Of a stretch of DNA of 37,230 nucleotides, positions 10,039 to 22,216 are shown in pieces. Origin of the DNA: Zygnema cylindricum (Eukaryota; Streptophyta; Zygnematophyceae; Zygnematales; Zygnemataceae); contig JBBHKE010002987.1 of the NCBI GenBank assembly GCA_037447655.1, forward strand, positions 146,187 through 183,416, given 5' to 3'. Position numbers and translations under genes: made by a program. The notes beneath the pieces are model-generated. The model worked only from the letters and a program-made list of their open reading frames with translations, did no database searches and had not been told where the DNA came from. Every line of letters begins with the position of its first letter. Within the stretch, counting starts at the first letter, position 1.

Positions 10039-13000
10039 TCGTGCGCTCGTCCGATTGGTCAGTCGAGGCCAGGCGCTCGTCGCAGAGCTTTTGCGACTGT
10101 GCGACTGCCTGCCGTCGCAACTTCCGGCGCACGTGCGAACTAAATACGAGCCAGTGTTGTTTGATTTCAGGTTGGAGGCTATGGCTCTTCTTTTTTGTTT
10201 TTCTGGCTGAATGGCCTCGTTCTAGGATTCTTAATTTTTTTTTTCTTTTTTGGTTTGTTTCTGAAAATTTTTATGTTTTTTTTCAGTTTTCTAAGCATTT
10301 TTTTTGTTAATTTTCTACATTCTACTGAGTTTTTATTCATGTTCTAAATGCTGTCTTCCATCAAACCTTTTTTTTTCCGGTTATGAGCTTGTTTTTGTAA
10401 AATTTGTTTGCGGCTTGTTTTGCGAACACACATTTCTTTGTAAATTTTTTACTCGGTATTGAGTTTAGGATCTTTTTTGTTTTTTTTCTCTCTCTACAAA
10501 ATATGGAAGGTATGTCAAGACTTAATTCTGTTTTAACACAACCAAGCTTTAAATTTAATAGAGGGAGGACTCTCTTAAAATGGCGATTGTGGCTCCAATA
10601 AGAGCCAATATTGTCCTTCATTTTTGCCTCTATATGAAGTTTCCCTGAATTAGTAGTATTCCTATTCATACAACTTCACAATGCATTAGTTGAATCCACA
10701 CTATTCTAAACGAAATGTCTTGTATGGTTTTTTTTGTACGGCAAATTAGCAAAATCAATCAAGTAGGAAGCATAAATTTGTAGGAAATGTATAAAATTGG
10801 CGAGATTTATCAAAATTAGTGTGGATGGACGATGACTAGACAACTCAACGTATTTGAACTTGCTGACAAAACCCACACGAATAGTGGTGAATGATGTAGC
10901 AATTCTTCGACCGTCCAAGTCCCAGTGTCCTTATTTGACATCCTTAATCAGGTTTTTCATCTATAAATGTTTTTTTTTTAATCATTGTTTGGTTAAATCA
11001 GCGAGTTTTGGAAGCGCTAAATTGATGATTGTTTTGAATCATGATTGGCTTATGTGCTGATATCTCAATTTGTTTATCTCCCAAACGCTTACACAAGTGT
11101 GAAGATAATCCTTTTTTCTTTTTTTTTAATCAAAACTATCACCTGGAACCGATCATATTTGACTTTTAACTTCTTCACATAAGAGGAGAGTCAAACTAGG
11201 ATGTTTTTTGCATAACATCAGCCTTTCTCTCTTCCTCTTCCTTTTCTTGTTCATCTCCTTCCCTCTCCCCCCCTCCCTCTTGCTCCAAGCCTCTCCCTCT
11301 CTCTTTATTTCTCCACCTTTCACTATTCATGAGATTTTTAGAACCCGGAAACCCAAAAATCACCTAAAATTCAGTGAAATTCCGTTATTTTATTGCATAC
11401 ATGAAATTGTGTGGGACCATACTATTTTTTCAGCTGAATTTTGTTTTTCTATCCACATTAATTACAAATGCACTTCACAACAACAGAAGGTCTTAGATTT
11501 ATTGTTGAAGATAAACAACAAATCCAGACCTTTTTCATATCCAACGTAAATCTTTTTATGGAGTAAGGTGCCATTCTAAACTAGGTTTTTAGAACACAGT
11601 TCAAAAGTCAAAATCGCCTTTTTAAAAAAAACACTCGGTTCTATTGTGGAAAGCTTTAGACCAGAGAGAGGGACATTTTTAGTTTAACAATGGATAGTTA
11701 ACCGATGTAACATTATTAGAACTGACCGTTTTTCTTTTTCTTTATTTATTTTTGGTTTTCTGGTTCGATTCTTTTTGTTTTTGTATTTTTTGGACAATCC
11801 AGGTATTTGACTTCTCCAGAGCATTATGAAGACAAAATCGCCTCCAATTTGGAGCTTTCTGCCCTTGATGATGATTTTTGGGACAGTCATGGACCCATAA
11901 TAGAACGATTTTTGTCTTTATTTTCCGGGTTTGTTAAGTATTATCATGATCTACTGCAGCTTCTCTCCGATTTGCAGGTCTAATATACAAAACCTACATC
12001 TTTTCTTTTTTTTAACTTTTTGGTTTTATCCATTTCTTCGTTTGTATCGGTTATTTGCTTTGCAGGTTTTAGAGGATTTGTTCCGCCGCAGGTTTTTAGA
12101 AATACTCATGTTTTATGATTTTTTTTTTTTTTTGGGAAAATGCGATTGTCCTTATTTTTTTGGACCATGTTATTTAATTATAGATTATGTATATTATTTA
12201 TAAGTCTATTGAATTGGTTTTTCGGCGATTTTTTCTGTCTTTTTTAAACAAAACATGGAGGGCAATTATGGGCAGGCTTTTTCGAGCAGAAAGAAAATCC
12301 ACTCTAATTACAGTGAAGAGTGTCCAGAAAGGAATCTCTCTCGGGCATGAATGCGAATATTCTTTATTTTTTCAAACGATGGTTACCCAAAAGTAGTCGA
12401 GTATCTAATTTTTCGGGGTAAAAAACATGTTCTCCGTTTTTTTTTTTGTATTTTGTGGCAAAAAAACAATATAATAATCGCAATACTAGCGAGAGTGCCA
12501 AAATATTCCCTGAATTGGTAGGAATAAAAATAGAGTGTCAGAATAATCATGGAATTGCTCCCTGGTTTTATGTTCTGTCCTCTCTCTCTTCCTCTCTCGC
12601 TTCCCATTCTCTTCAGACGAAGAACCTCTCAAGTATTGATTCAAAAATGTAAATGTTTGTTTTTTTTGTTTTTTGGTTCTGGGTCTCCAGGAAGGAGTTT
12701 ATGTCCAAAATAGTGTGGAAACCATGTTGTCAATGGAGGAAGGAAGACAAATTTTGGTCGAATCTCTTCATTTACAGGGAGTTCAACTTCTTCTTCTCGA
12801 TCGAGGAGTCCTGGGACCTCTTCGAGAACAACTTCTTATTTGTGGTTATCGACACCGAGGATCGTTCGAAATCCCAAATTTTGAAAGTCTCTGTCTTCTC
12901 TGTAGGAAAACATCTCAAGACAGCAAAACTCCTTCCTCTTCGTCCTCCATTTTCTTTTTCGGTTTTTCGGGAAACTCGAATTCAGTATCGATACCTGCCT

Positions 13001-13876
13001 CGCCTTTTATGCTTTCTCCTTCCCGAGCCGACGAATATTTGGGTCGATTTCCTCTCCCAAAAAAAGTAGTAAATGTAGTTTTAAATTGTTTACGGACCGA
13101 AGATTTATACAATGCAAAGCAACACTATTTAGATACGGCATATTCTAGTACGGCTCTGTCAGGACAAGCTGCCTGTATTATTGTTCTACTTTTTTATGTA
13201 CCGGATCTTCTTCACAGCGATAATGTTGGGATGGAGGAGATTGTGAAGCGGTTTTTGCAAGATGGTTTTGTCGTACCCCTTTTTATGGGATTTCTTCTGG
13301 ATTTACAGCTTGCTTGGGAAGGTTTTCGGGCAGCTAGAAATTCACTGGCACCAGTTATAGCGTTGCCACACGTACGGAGTTTGACTCTCAAGTATAAAGG
13401 ACAGGTGAGGATCATGATGGAGTCTTTTTGTTTTAATTGTTATTATTTTTTTTTGTTCTTTCCGGTTATTTTCTGTCTTAGAGATTTGTTCTTTTTTCTT
13501 GCTTGTATGACTCAAGTACATAGTGTGGTAAAATTTCAAATGCAATTTTTTGATTCTTGCTATCATTAGAGATCTCTGCTGTCGAGACTTCCACTAAAAT
13601 CTGCTTAAAAGTCTCTGAAAACATACACTATTGTTGATATTAGAGTTGATATTAATGTTAACAGTAAGATATATATGTATATATATGTATATATGTATAT
13701 GTATGTATATATATGTATATATATGTATATATATGTATATATATGTATATATATGTATATATATGTATATATATGTATATATATGTATATATATGTATAT
13801 ATATGTATATATATGTATATATAAAACTTATCGTTGATATTAGAGTTAACAGTAACACATATGTGTGCATGTATAT

Positions 13877-13925
<49 letters not shown>

Positions 13926-14659
13926 GTATGTATTATTGCATATACTAATAATTCGGCTATCAAGGCACCACTAAAATATTCGTTATTGATTAAATGGCTT
14001 CGATATACAACGCCTACGCATTCGAACAAACTAACCAGGATTGTCCACAATATTGATGTTGAGAGTTATAGCAAGGTATACTGCCCATGGCTGTAAGTGT
14101 TAAACATTTTTTGGACAGTTCATAATAATTTTTCTCATCACAGAATTTTCGATTTCCAATCATGACATCACAATCAAAGATCGTTACCTTTCAATTATTT
14201 GCCTCAGTTAAAAAATCGAACTGTCGACAACAAAGTTAAACGCCTTTGATTGCCGGAAAAATGTTCAACACTAATAGCAATGGGTTATATAGTTGCTCTG
14301 TTTCTTCAAATCGTAACATAGAGCCATAGGTGTTGACTTCTCCCTTTCTCTCCCTTCCTCACTCTCTCCCTATCCCTCTCGCCCTCTCTCTCACCCTCTC
14401 CCTTTCTCTCCCCCTCTCCCTCTCTCTCACCCTCTCCTGTCGTTTTTTGTGTTTGTTATTCGTTTCCGAGTGTCTTACTGATGGTTTTTTTTGTTGACTT
14501 TCAGGTACCAGAATTGTCAGAGGAACTCTCTGGTCTTCTAGCAGAGGGAGTTTTGACCGCAGATTTTGTGATTCGTCACGTCACGGATCTTCTCCGTACT
14601 ATTCGACAGTCCAATGTTCTCCTCCGTTGGATTTTTCTCCACCGTTGTGTACGACACTT

Positions 14660-14690
<31 letters not shown>

Positions 14691-15051
14691 AAAAGGACAT
14701 TGTAAAATAAAATGCTGCGAAATTTTGTTTTTGTACACTTTCTTTTGTGACCAAATTTAGTGTGGGTAAATTGAAACCGAGTCTTTTTGAAACAAGGTCA
14801 TTGTAAGGAAGTTTTTGTAATAATAGTACAATTGTTTGAGGCTTAAAGAAGAATATTGAAGATGTAAACAAAAATAAAATGAATAGTCTGATAGAGTTTT
14901 TTGATCGATGAAATGGAATCCGAGCAGAATTTACAAGTGAGGCTTATTTTGTGTAAAGTATGCGTATTTAGGAAGATAAATGGAAAGAACTCCCTATCTC
15001 TCTCCCTCCCTCTCCCCCACTCTTTTCTCTCTCTCCCTCTCCCTCTCTCTC

Positions 15052-15107
<56 letters not shown>

Positions 15108-18100
15108 GGGATTGTTTTTGAATTTAAGCAGAGCAGTAATCGAAAAGTGAGAGAAGTCATCAATACATCTATTCCCGGAGGAGAAAACGACGCTGTTTTT
15201 CAACTTCTCCTTGATACTTCAAAGGTTGTTTTTCTTTTCCTTCCGTTTCTCTCAATATCATCTCTTACCTACGCTTTTTTACTTTTCTCATTTAAAACTG
15301 TTTTTAAATCAAATTAAGATCAACTGTTTCCTTTTCCTTTTTTATTGGTGTGGTTCACATTGTTCATAAACTATGTCTGCAAAAAGGTTTTAACGAGTGA
15401 ATTTTATACCAAATGATTGTTTCTTGAGTACCTTTATTTCCTCTACTTTGCCCACTCTTTCTTTCACTTCCTTTTTCTCTTTTTTTTTTGGGCACTTTTT
15501 TTTTTCTCTCTCTTTTCACCCCCCCTCTTTTTTCTTCTCTCTGTTTTTCTCTTTTTTCACTCTCCCCCCCATTTTTTTGCGGCTCTTTGTTTTTCTGTGC
15601 AAAAAAGTTAACAGGAAATTTTGGATTTTAGTAACTATACTTAACCTGGTTTTGGGACCTGGTTTTGGGAATAAAATAACATTTTCTACACTCCAATAAC
15701 TCTCTATTCTCTAATTCTCTATTCTATTTTCTTTTTTCTTCCTTTCTATTCTTACACCTTTATTTATTATGGAAGATTCATTCTCTCTTCTGATTAATTG
15801 CGATCATTTCTTTTTACTAACCTTTTCTTCTAGACTTACTTTTTTTTATCTTTTTTTTTTAATTTTTTGTCTTTTTTCTGCAGTTGGAATTTAATGTGAG
15901 AAAACACTACCAAGAAGTTTTGGACTCTAAAAAAAAACGTTGGGAAAATGCTAAAAAAAGGGCTACAAATTGTATGACCGAACTTTCCGATTTTTTTACC
16001 GGTTCACAAGTAACGTTTCTTTTACTTTCTACCTTTTGACAAAATTGAGTTTTTTGAGTTTGTCGGAAAAGTACCTTTTTAGGTTTTTTTTTTTCCGCCT
16101 CGGAGTTTTTGGACATTGAAAAAGTAAGGGACATTAGACGAAGGCGGTTATTTCATTCAGTTTTTCCTTCGTTCTGTTTAGATCGTCGATTTTTTGTTTT
16201 GAATTCTCGATTGTTTTGCTGTTTTTTTTTTCAAATTGTGATTAACATGGTTAACGTGGTTTTTTATTTTGTTGGAGTTGTTGTTTTTTATTTAAGATTG
16301 TAGAGTTTAGTGAATGTTTGTAACCTCCAATGCATTTAATTCAAAAGTTTGAGATTTTGAAAGTTAAAATTTGGGATTTTGGATTTTGTTTTCATCGACA
16401 ATATTGTTTATTGAGCTCCATAAAAAAGAAATAAAAAAGAAAAACTTACGGGGAAACTCAATGACTCCGTGAATTTAATAATGACTGGGGTTTATTTATG
16501 TTTAAGCTAACTGAAGCTCGAAATTTGTGATGTTGATTTATTATTTTGTCCATTTTATCCATTTATTGTGATTTTTTTACATCATTACTTCCGTGGGTTC
16601 AAATGCAGGTTTTGTTAAACAGAAGGAAAGACTCAAATCTCGAACGCTGGTTTTCACAAATGGCAGTCCAGGTACGTTGTTTCAATTGGAGTTATTTTGA
16701 TTCTCTCTCTCTCTCTCTCTCCCCCTCTCTCTCTATTTCTCTCTCTATCCTCGGTGATTTCTACATGTATCTATATTAATAAATTTAATTGCATTCTAGA
16801 TACATTTTTTCAGTTGGAAACATTTTGCACAATTTTTGCATTTTTTGCAATTTTTGCACTTTTGCACATTCATATTTTGCTAATTTTTTTTCATGTCAAG
16901 TGTGTTTTTTTCACCGGTTAATGTTTTTTTTTAAATGTTTTCGTGAAACGTCTTTCAGGTTTCTTCCTTGGATTTTGAAAAAGCTGTGGATTGTGGGAGA
17001 AGAGTTCAACATATGATCGCGGCTTTACGAGAAGTAGAACAATATCACCAGGTAAACTTTTTCTCCTACCTCTTTGAATGTCACTTTTTTCCTGTTTTCC
17101 TTTTTTATTTCCTTCTTTTGATTTCCTGCATTTAATTTCCTGCTTCTAATTTCCGCTTTTAATGGTTTAATAAGTAATCTGCAAGTATGGTTTACATTCT
17201 ACGGCAATTCTTCTATGGATGCTAAGTTTCCTTGAAATTTTTTCTCGTTAATACCTTATGTCTTGCCATGTCATTTGCCATGCCAACAAATATCATCATA
17301 TGGTAATTATTGATAAATTTTTGAAGTAATATCGGTCATTCTCTAAATACATCGTTGTTTTGACACAGTTCTTCTCGGCTGAAAAGATTTTCGTCGAGTA
17401 ATCATACTAATAACAACATAGATCTTGAACCTGACTGAAAATCAGAGTATTGCTGTTGTTGTTATTAGTTTTTGCTTTTATTTTCATCAATTAATTTGTC
17501 CATTGTTATGTCATAACAAAAGTTATTATTATTAGTTTTTGCTTTTGTTTATTAGTTTTTGCTTTTATTTTCATCGATTAATTTGTCCATTGTTATGTCA
17601 TAACAAAAGTTATTATTATTAGTTTTTGCTTTTGTTTTTATCGATTAATTTGTTCATTGTTATGTCATATAGTAAGTCATTATTTTTTCAGATTGAGAGC
17701 AGTATCGCGAGTCAGCAGTGTATGGGAGAGGCGAGAAGGCATCTTTTGGAAATGATTCGAACTCTCAACGTGCAAGACCGCCACCTGGCAACTATGTCCG
17801 TGGTGAGTCTCTCTCCCCCTCTCTCCCTATCTCTCGCGCCCTCTCTCTCACTCTCTCTCCTCTTCCCCCTCTCCCTCTCTCTCACTCCCTACCCCGCCTC
17901 CCCCTCTCTCTCTGTGCGTCTCTCTCTCTCTCTTGCTTTCTTTCTTTCTTTCTTCTTTCCTTCCATTCTTCCTTCCTTCCTTCCTTCCTTCCGTGCTTCC
18001 TTCCTTTCTTCCTTCCTTCCTTCCTCCCTTCCAACCTTCCTTTCTCCCTCCTCCCTCTCTCCCTTACTCACTCCCTCCCTCCCTCCCTCACTCCCCTCCC

Positions 18101-19326
18101 TCCCTTCTTCTTTCCCGCCCTCCCTCCTTCCTTCTTTTCTTTTTTTCCTATAAATAGCCCAAAATTGCCCTTAGAAACCAACAAGAAAAATATGAACCGA
18201 CTCCTTTTTTTTCTATACCCTTTTTTCTATAAAACTAGCCAAAATTACCCTCAGAAACAATAACAAGAAAAATGTTCCTCTTACTCTTTTTTTTTTAACC
18301 TTTTTTCTATCAGGAACAGCCCTTTTTTCCCTCTCTATTTTTTTTTCTTCTCTTTTTTTTTGGCTCGTAATTGCCGCGTTTAATGAAGAAACTAACTAAA
18401 TTAGGTTCTTTAAAAGCTATGCATATCTTCTATCCTTAGCATATGCCTAGAAAAATAAGTTTCTTAATCATTCATTTTTTCTCAACCTTAAAAATCTTGT
18501 TACTCTTCATTTTCTTCAGGCGGTTATTGCCTCCCTCTCGAAGGCCAGAGGAAGTTAGGAGGGAAGAATTTGATTCGAGATATGGGGGTGAGGGAGAGTG
18601 GGGATATCGTTCCGTTGGTGGGAGAGAGGAAAGTCAAAGATATAGACAGGTACAGTTTTTATCACTTTCTTATAGAAAAAAAGAAAGTCTTTCTTTTGTT
18701 AACCATTTGGGTACGATATTCTTTTTATCAATATGAGCATTTTCATATTCAGTCAAATTGTTTGTCCATTGTTATGTCATAACAAAAGTTATTATTATTA
18801 GTTTTTGCTTTTGTTTATTAGTTTTTGCTTTTATTTTCATCGATTAATTTGTCCATTGTTATGTCATAACAAAAGTTATTATTATTAGTTTTTGCTTTTG
18901 TTTTTATCGATTAATTTGTTCATTGTTATGTCATATAGTAAGTCATTATTTTTTCAGATTGAGAGCAGTATCGCGAGTCAGCAGTGTATGGGAGAGGCGA
19001 GAAGGCATCTTTTGGAAATGATTCGAACTCTCAACGTGCAAGACCGCCACCTGGCAACTATGTCCGTGGTGAGTCTCTCTCCCCCTCTCTCCCTATCTCT
19101 CGCGCCCTCTCTCTCACTCTCTCTCCTCTTCCCCCTCTCCCTCTCTCTCACTCCCTACCCCGCCTCCCCCTCTCTCTCTGTGCGTCTCTCTCTCTCTCTT
19201 GCTTTCTTTCTTTCTTTCTTCTTTCCTTCCATTCTTCCTTCCTTCCTTCCTTCCTTCTTTCCTTTCTTCCTTCCTTCCTTCCCTCCCTCCCTCCCTCCCT
19301 CCCTCCCTCTTTTTCTGTCTTTCTTC

Positions 19327-19360
<34 letters not shown>

Positions 19361-21953
19361 CTTTTTACTTCTTTTTCTCTCTCTCTTTCTCTTTCACTCT
19401 CTCTCTCAATCTCTCAATTTCTCAATCTCTCTCTCTCTCTCTCTCTCCCTCTCTCTCTCTCTCCCCCCTCTCTCTCTCCCTTTCTCTCTCTCTCTCTCTC
19501 TCCCTCTCTCTCTCTCTCTCCCTCTTTCTCTCTCTCTCTCCCTCTTTCTCTCTCTTTTCGAGTTTGCAAATCAACGTTTTTTTCAAAATTTAACGTTTCT
19601 GAAGGTTTAAGTAATAAATAATTCATATCGATGTTTTTTTACGGTTTTTTTTTTCTTGAGGTTTAAGTAGAAAATATTCAAATCAATGTATTTTTCGAAA
19701 TTTAACACTTCTCGAGGCTTAAGTAAAAAAACAATTCATATCAAAGTATCTTTTGAGATTTAACACTTCTCGAGATTTAATTTAAAAATAATTCATATCA
19801 ATGTGTTGTCGTTGAATGCAGGTAAGTGATATAGCCTATGCATGGGGCCTTATAGAGGATTATACTCCATTACTGCATACAAATATTAAAAAAGATCCCT
19901 CGACTGTCGGGAATCTCCATTGTCTTTTTCTCAAATTACGATCTGGTTTGGATTTGCCTCTACTGCGAATTATTCAAGCCGAAAGGTTAGTTTTTTATGA
20001 GTCATTTTTCCACAATTAAGATAACTTTTAGTTTTTTTGGATCTTTTTTTTGCACTATTGGGTTTTTTTTCGGTTTTTTTGAGTGATATTTTTCCACAAT
20101 TGGGTTATCTTTCAGTTTTTTTGAGTCATATTTTTGCACAATTGGGTTTTCTTTTAGTTTTTTCGAGTCAATTTTTCCACAAAAGTTTTTTTGAGTCATT
20201 TTTCCTAGTTTTTTTGGGTCATAATCTCCACAATTGGGTTTTCTTTTAATTTTTTTGGGTCATATTTTTTCACCATTGAGTTTTCTTTTAGTTTTTTTGA
20301 GTCATTTTCCACTATTGGGTTTTCTTTTAGTTTTTTTGGGTCATTTTTTTCCACAATTGGGTTTTCTTTTGTCCTCCAAACTTTTCTTACCGAGTTTTAT
20401 GAACATAAAATTTCAAAGTTTTAAAAAGAGTACTGAACTTGTACTTTTTTAAATTACAGCTGTGTGATTTTGCTGGCAAGATCTCTAAGATTTAGTTGAT
20501 TTTTCTTACTAGGCAAATGTCAAATTTATGTTAAAAAAATGTTTTTCTTTTTCTTTTTCCGTAAAACTGTGCGAGTTAACTTTTGCTTAACTTTTAAAAT
20601 TTCAAGTGAATTTATCTACTTTCTTAGGGAGATTTTCCAGAATTATCATGAGGATTTACTTTTTGTTCCGGAGTCAAGTTTTTTAGTTATCCTAATTTTA
20701 TAAATTTTGGGCCAACTGTCATAGGAATTTTTATCTGTTTACATTCTGAATCAAGTTTCTTTTTTGGTTTTTATTTCCTTTTTGGGAAAATGTTCCTTAA
20801 AAAAACCCTAGAAAACCCTAGAAAACTCTAGAAAACCCTAGAAAACCCGGAAACCCTAGAAAAGCCGAAACCCCTAGAAAACTCTAGAAAACTTTAGAAA
20901 ACCCTAAAATACCCTAATTTTTTGGGAAAATGTGGGTCAATTGCAGCGAGGATTTGTTGTCCGTTTCTGAATACTATTCTCGAAAACTTCTCACGTATAC
21001 TCGTTCTGTATTGGGAATTGTTCCGGTAAGAAAAATAATCACATTTTCTTTTAATTTTCACCAACTTTTTGTTTTTTTTAGGTTTATAAGGCAAAACACA
21101 AAAGAAAAATGTATTTTTTTTAAGGTTAAAAAAACACAAAAGAAAAAAGCTGTAAAGGTGATAGTAAAAAACTGTAAGCTAAGAGTCAGAATAATATTGA
21201 ATATGTTCTTTTGTTTCCTAAATTTGTTTTCATTTGACATTAAAATTCAGTATTTAGTGATAGTATTTTTCAAGTCAACACTTTTTTCATGGATTTCAAG
21301 GATTCAAGTCAAAGATTTTCACTTCGTTTTTTCCAAAGTTAACATCATTCATTCATTCATTCTCAAAGTCGACATTTTCAATTCTATTTTCGAGATTTGT
21401 TTTCATCTAGTATTAAAATTCAGTATTAGTATTCAGTATTTAGAATTCTTTATTAGCATTTTGAAATTCAACACTTTCAAGTAAATTTTGTCAAACTTTT
21501 TAAAATCAACATTCTTTGGTCAACCTTCGCTTTTATGAGATAGTCGGTGATTTGAAAAGAAAAAACTTTTATGTATCTATTTATGTAAAGAGTCGGTAAC
21601 TTGAAGATACCATTCTTTTATGTATCTATTTATAAAGAGTCGGTGATTGGAAAATAAACGGAGTTTTATGCTTCTACTATTTTATGTACATTACATATGC
21701 AAAAGTTGGTTTGAAATTTACTTTTCTTGAAAAAGACATTACTTCTATGTTTCTATTAATACAAAGCTAATGACTTGAAAAAAAACACATGTTTATATAT
21801 CTATTAATATGTACATTATACATACGAAGATTGGGGTGGAGTTTTCAGACCACCATGTTGAGCATTTTAAATGAAGCCATGACCATTCAAACGGAGAAAC
21901 TGAAGGAAATACCGACAAGGATCGAAAAAAACCAATTGCGATCTTATGCCCAG
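10022..21953 (+). CDS. WASHC5: Strumpellin (WASH complex subunit 5), N-terminal part, exons 1-12
   Basis: Exons: 10022-10170, 11803-11977, 12691-13404, 14505-14648, 15132-15224, 15884-16009, 16609-16671, 16959-17051, 17692-17802, 19822-19985, 20947-21025, 21849-21953. All phases agree and give residues 1-672. The protein aligns with animal strumpellin along its length: [11 protein letters not shown] (exon 1), [13 protein letters not shown] (start of exon 3), [11 protein letters not shown] (exon 3), VLLRWIFLH (exon 4), FQLLLDTSK (exon 5), [11 protein letters not shown] (exon 9), [14 protein letters not shown] (exon 10), [10 protein letters not shown] (exon 11), [15 protein letters not shown] (exon 12). 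Strumpellin is a helical scaffold of the WASH complex, which activates Arp2/3 on endosomes for cargo sorting. The start at 10022 is the first ATG in frame and gives a family-like N-terminus. Exon 9 exists in two copies (second at 18958-19068); either one fits. The coding sequence continues at 26570, but the family's next roughly 350 residues were not found. Confidence 0.9.
13665..13930 (+). repeat. ATATATGTAT 10-bp array and adjacent TA run
   Basis: About a dozen copies of a 10-bp unit from about 13701 to 13822, in the intron after WASHC5 exon 3. The array is flanked by similar sequences (TTGATATTAGAGTT and GTTAACAGTAA occur on both sides, near 13634-13667 and 13831-13855). A TA/TG tract follows to about 13930. 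Confidence 0.85.
14337..14442 (+). repeat. CTCTCC pyrimidine tract in WASHC5 intron 3
   Basis: Mixed CTCTCCC/CCCTCT tract about 60 bases upstream of the exon 4 acceptor. Confidence 0.8.
14993..15106 (+). repeat. CT dinucleotide tract in WASHC5 intron 4
   Basis: Ends in a long uninterrupted CT run (15055-15105), some 25 bases upstream of the exon 5 acceptor (AG at 15130-15131). It may serve as the polypyrimidine tract. Confidence 0.9.
17495..17990 (+). repeat. Exon-9 duplication, copy 1
   Basis: About 496 bases repeated at 18761-19256 (offset 1266) with no difference that I could see. It holds the end of the upstream intron, exon 9 (17692-17802) with both splice sites, and the start of the downstream CT/CCTT tract. 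Identity stops sharply on both sides. The upstream part is itself made of tandem units containing TTGTTATGTCATAACAA. Confidence 0.92.
17803..18135 (+). repeat. CT / CCTT / CCCT pyrimidine tract after exon 9 copy 1
   Basis: Starts at the donor itself (GTGAGTCTCTCTCC) and passes from CTCTCC to CTTT, CCTT and CCCTCC units. The first part is shared with copy 2; the part after 17990 is unique. Confidence 0.85.
18520..18649 (+). other. Exon-like segment between the two exon-9 copies (possible poison exon)
   Basis: A 130-base purine-rich island in a T-rich intron, bounded by TTTTCTTCAG upstream and AGACAG|GTACAG downstream. If spliced after exon 9 (phase 0) it would be read [12 protein letters not shown] and then a stop. 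Its length is not a multiple of three. Inclusion would therefore truncate the protein and could trigger nonsense-mediated decay. No recognisable protein motif in any frame. Confidence 0.4.
18761..19256 (+). repeat. Exon-9 duplication, copy 2 (second exon 9 at 18958-19068)
   Basis: Second copy of the block at 17495-17990. Exon 9 here keeps its TTTTTTCAG acceptor, 111-base phase-0 reading frame and GTGAGT donor. It could replace copy 1 or be spliced in addition, which would repeat 37 residues in frame. Family alignment needs only one copy: MSV at the exon end joins directly to VSDIAYAW in exon 10. Confidence 0.92.
19069..19556 (+). repeat. CT / CCTT / CCCT pyrimidine tract after exon 9 copy 2
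   Basis: Same start as the tract after copy 1, then a different and longer continuation of CCTT, CCCT, CTTT and finally CT units to about 19556. Confidence 0.85.
20005..20370 (+). repeat. Tandem units with acceptor-like motifs in WASHC5 intron 10
   Basis: About eight diverged units of roughly 40-50 bases, each reading like CACAATTGGGTTTTCTTTT then AGTTTTTTTGAGTCAT. Each unit carries a TTTTCTTTTAG motif resembling a 3' splice site, and the array begins soon after the donor at 19986. Confidence 0.75.
20801..20918 (+). repeat. AACCCTAGAAA telomere-like array before exon 11
   Basis: About ten units of AACCCTAGAAA and variants (AACTCTAGAAA, ACCCTAAAAT). The array ends about 28 bases upstream of exon 11 (AG at 20945-20946). 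TTTTTGGGAAAATGT occurs on both sides of it (about 20779 and 20918), as if the flank had been duplicated with the array. Confidence 0.8.
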
Positions 21954-21972
21954 GTATAGGTTTTCATATTTC

Positions 21973-22215
<243 letters not shown>

Positions 22216-22216
22216 T

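Noticed and set aside
12066-12091. Possible 26-base exon between WASHC5 exons 2 and 3 (CAG before, GT after)
   Set aside because: Exon 2 (SDLQ) joins exon 3 (EGVYVQN) without a gap against the family. A 26-base insert would also break the frame.
17495-19256. CRISPR or other spaced-repeat array
   Set aside because: Two long direct repeats carrying a spliced exon in a eukaryotic gene. No short regular repeat/spacer pattern exists anywhere in the window.
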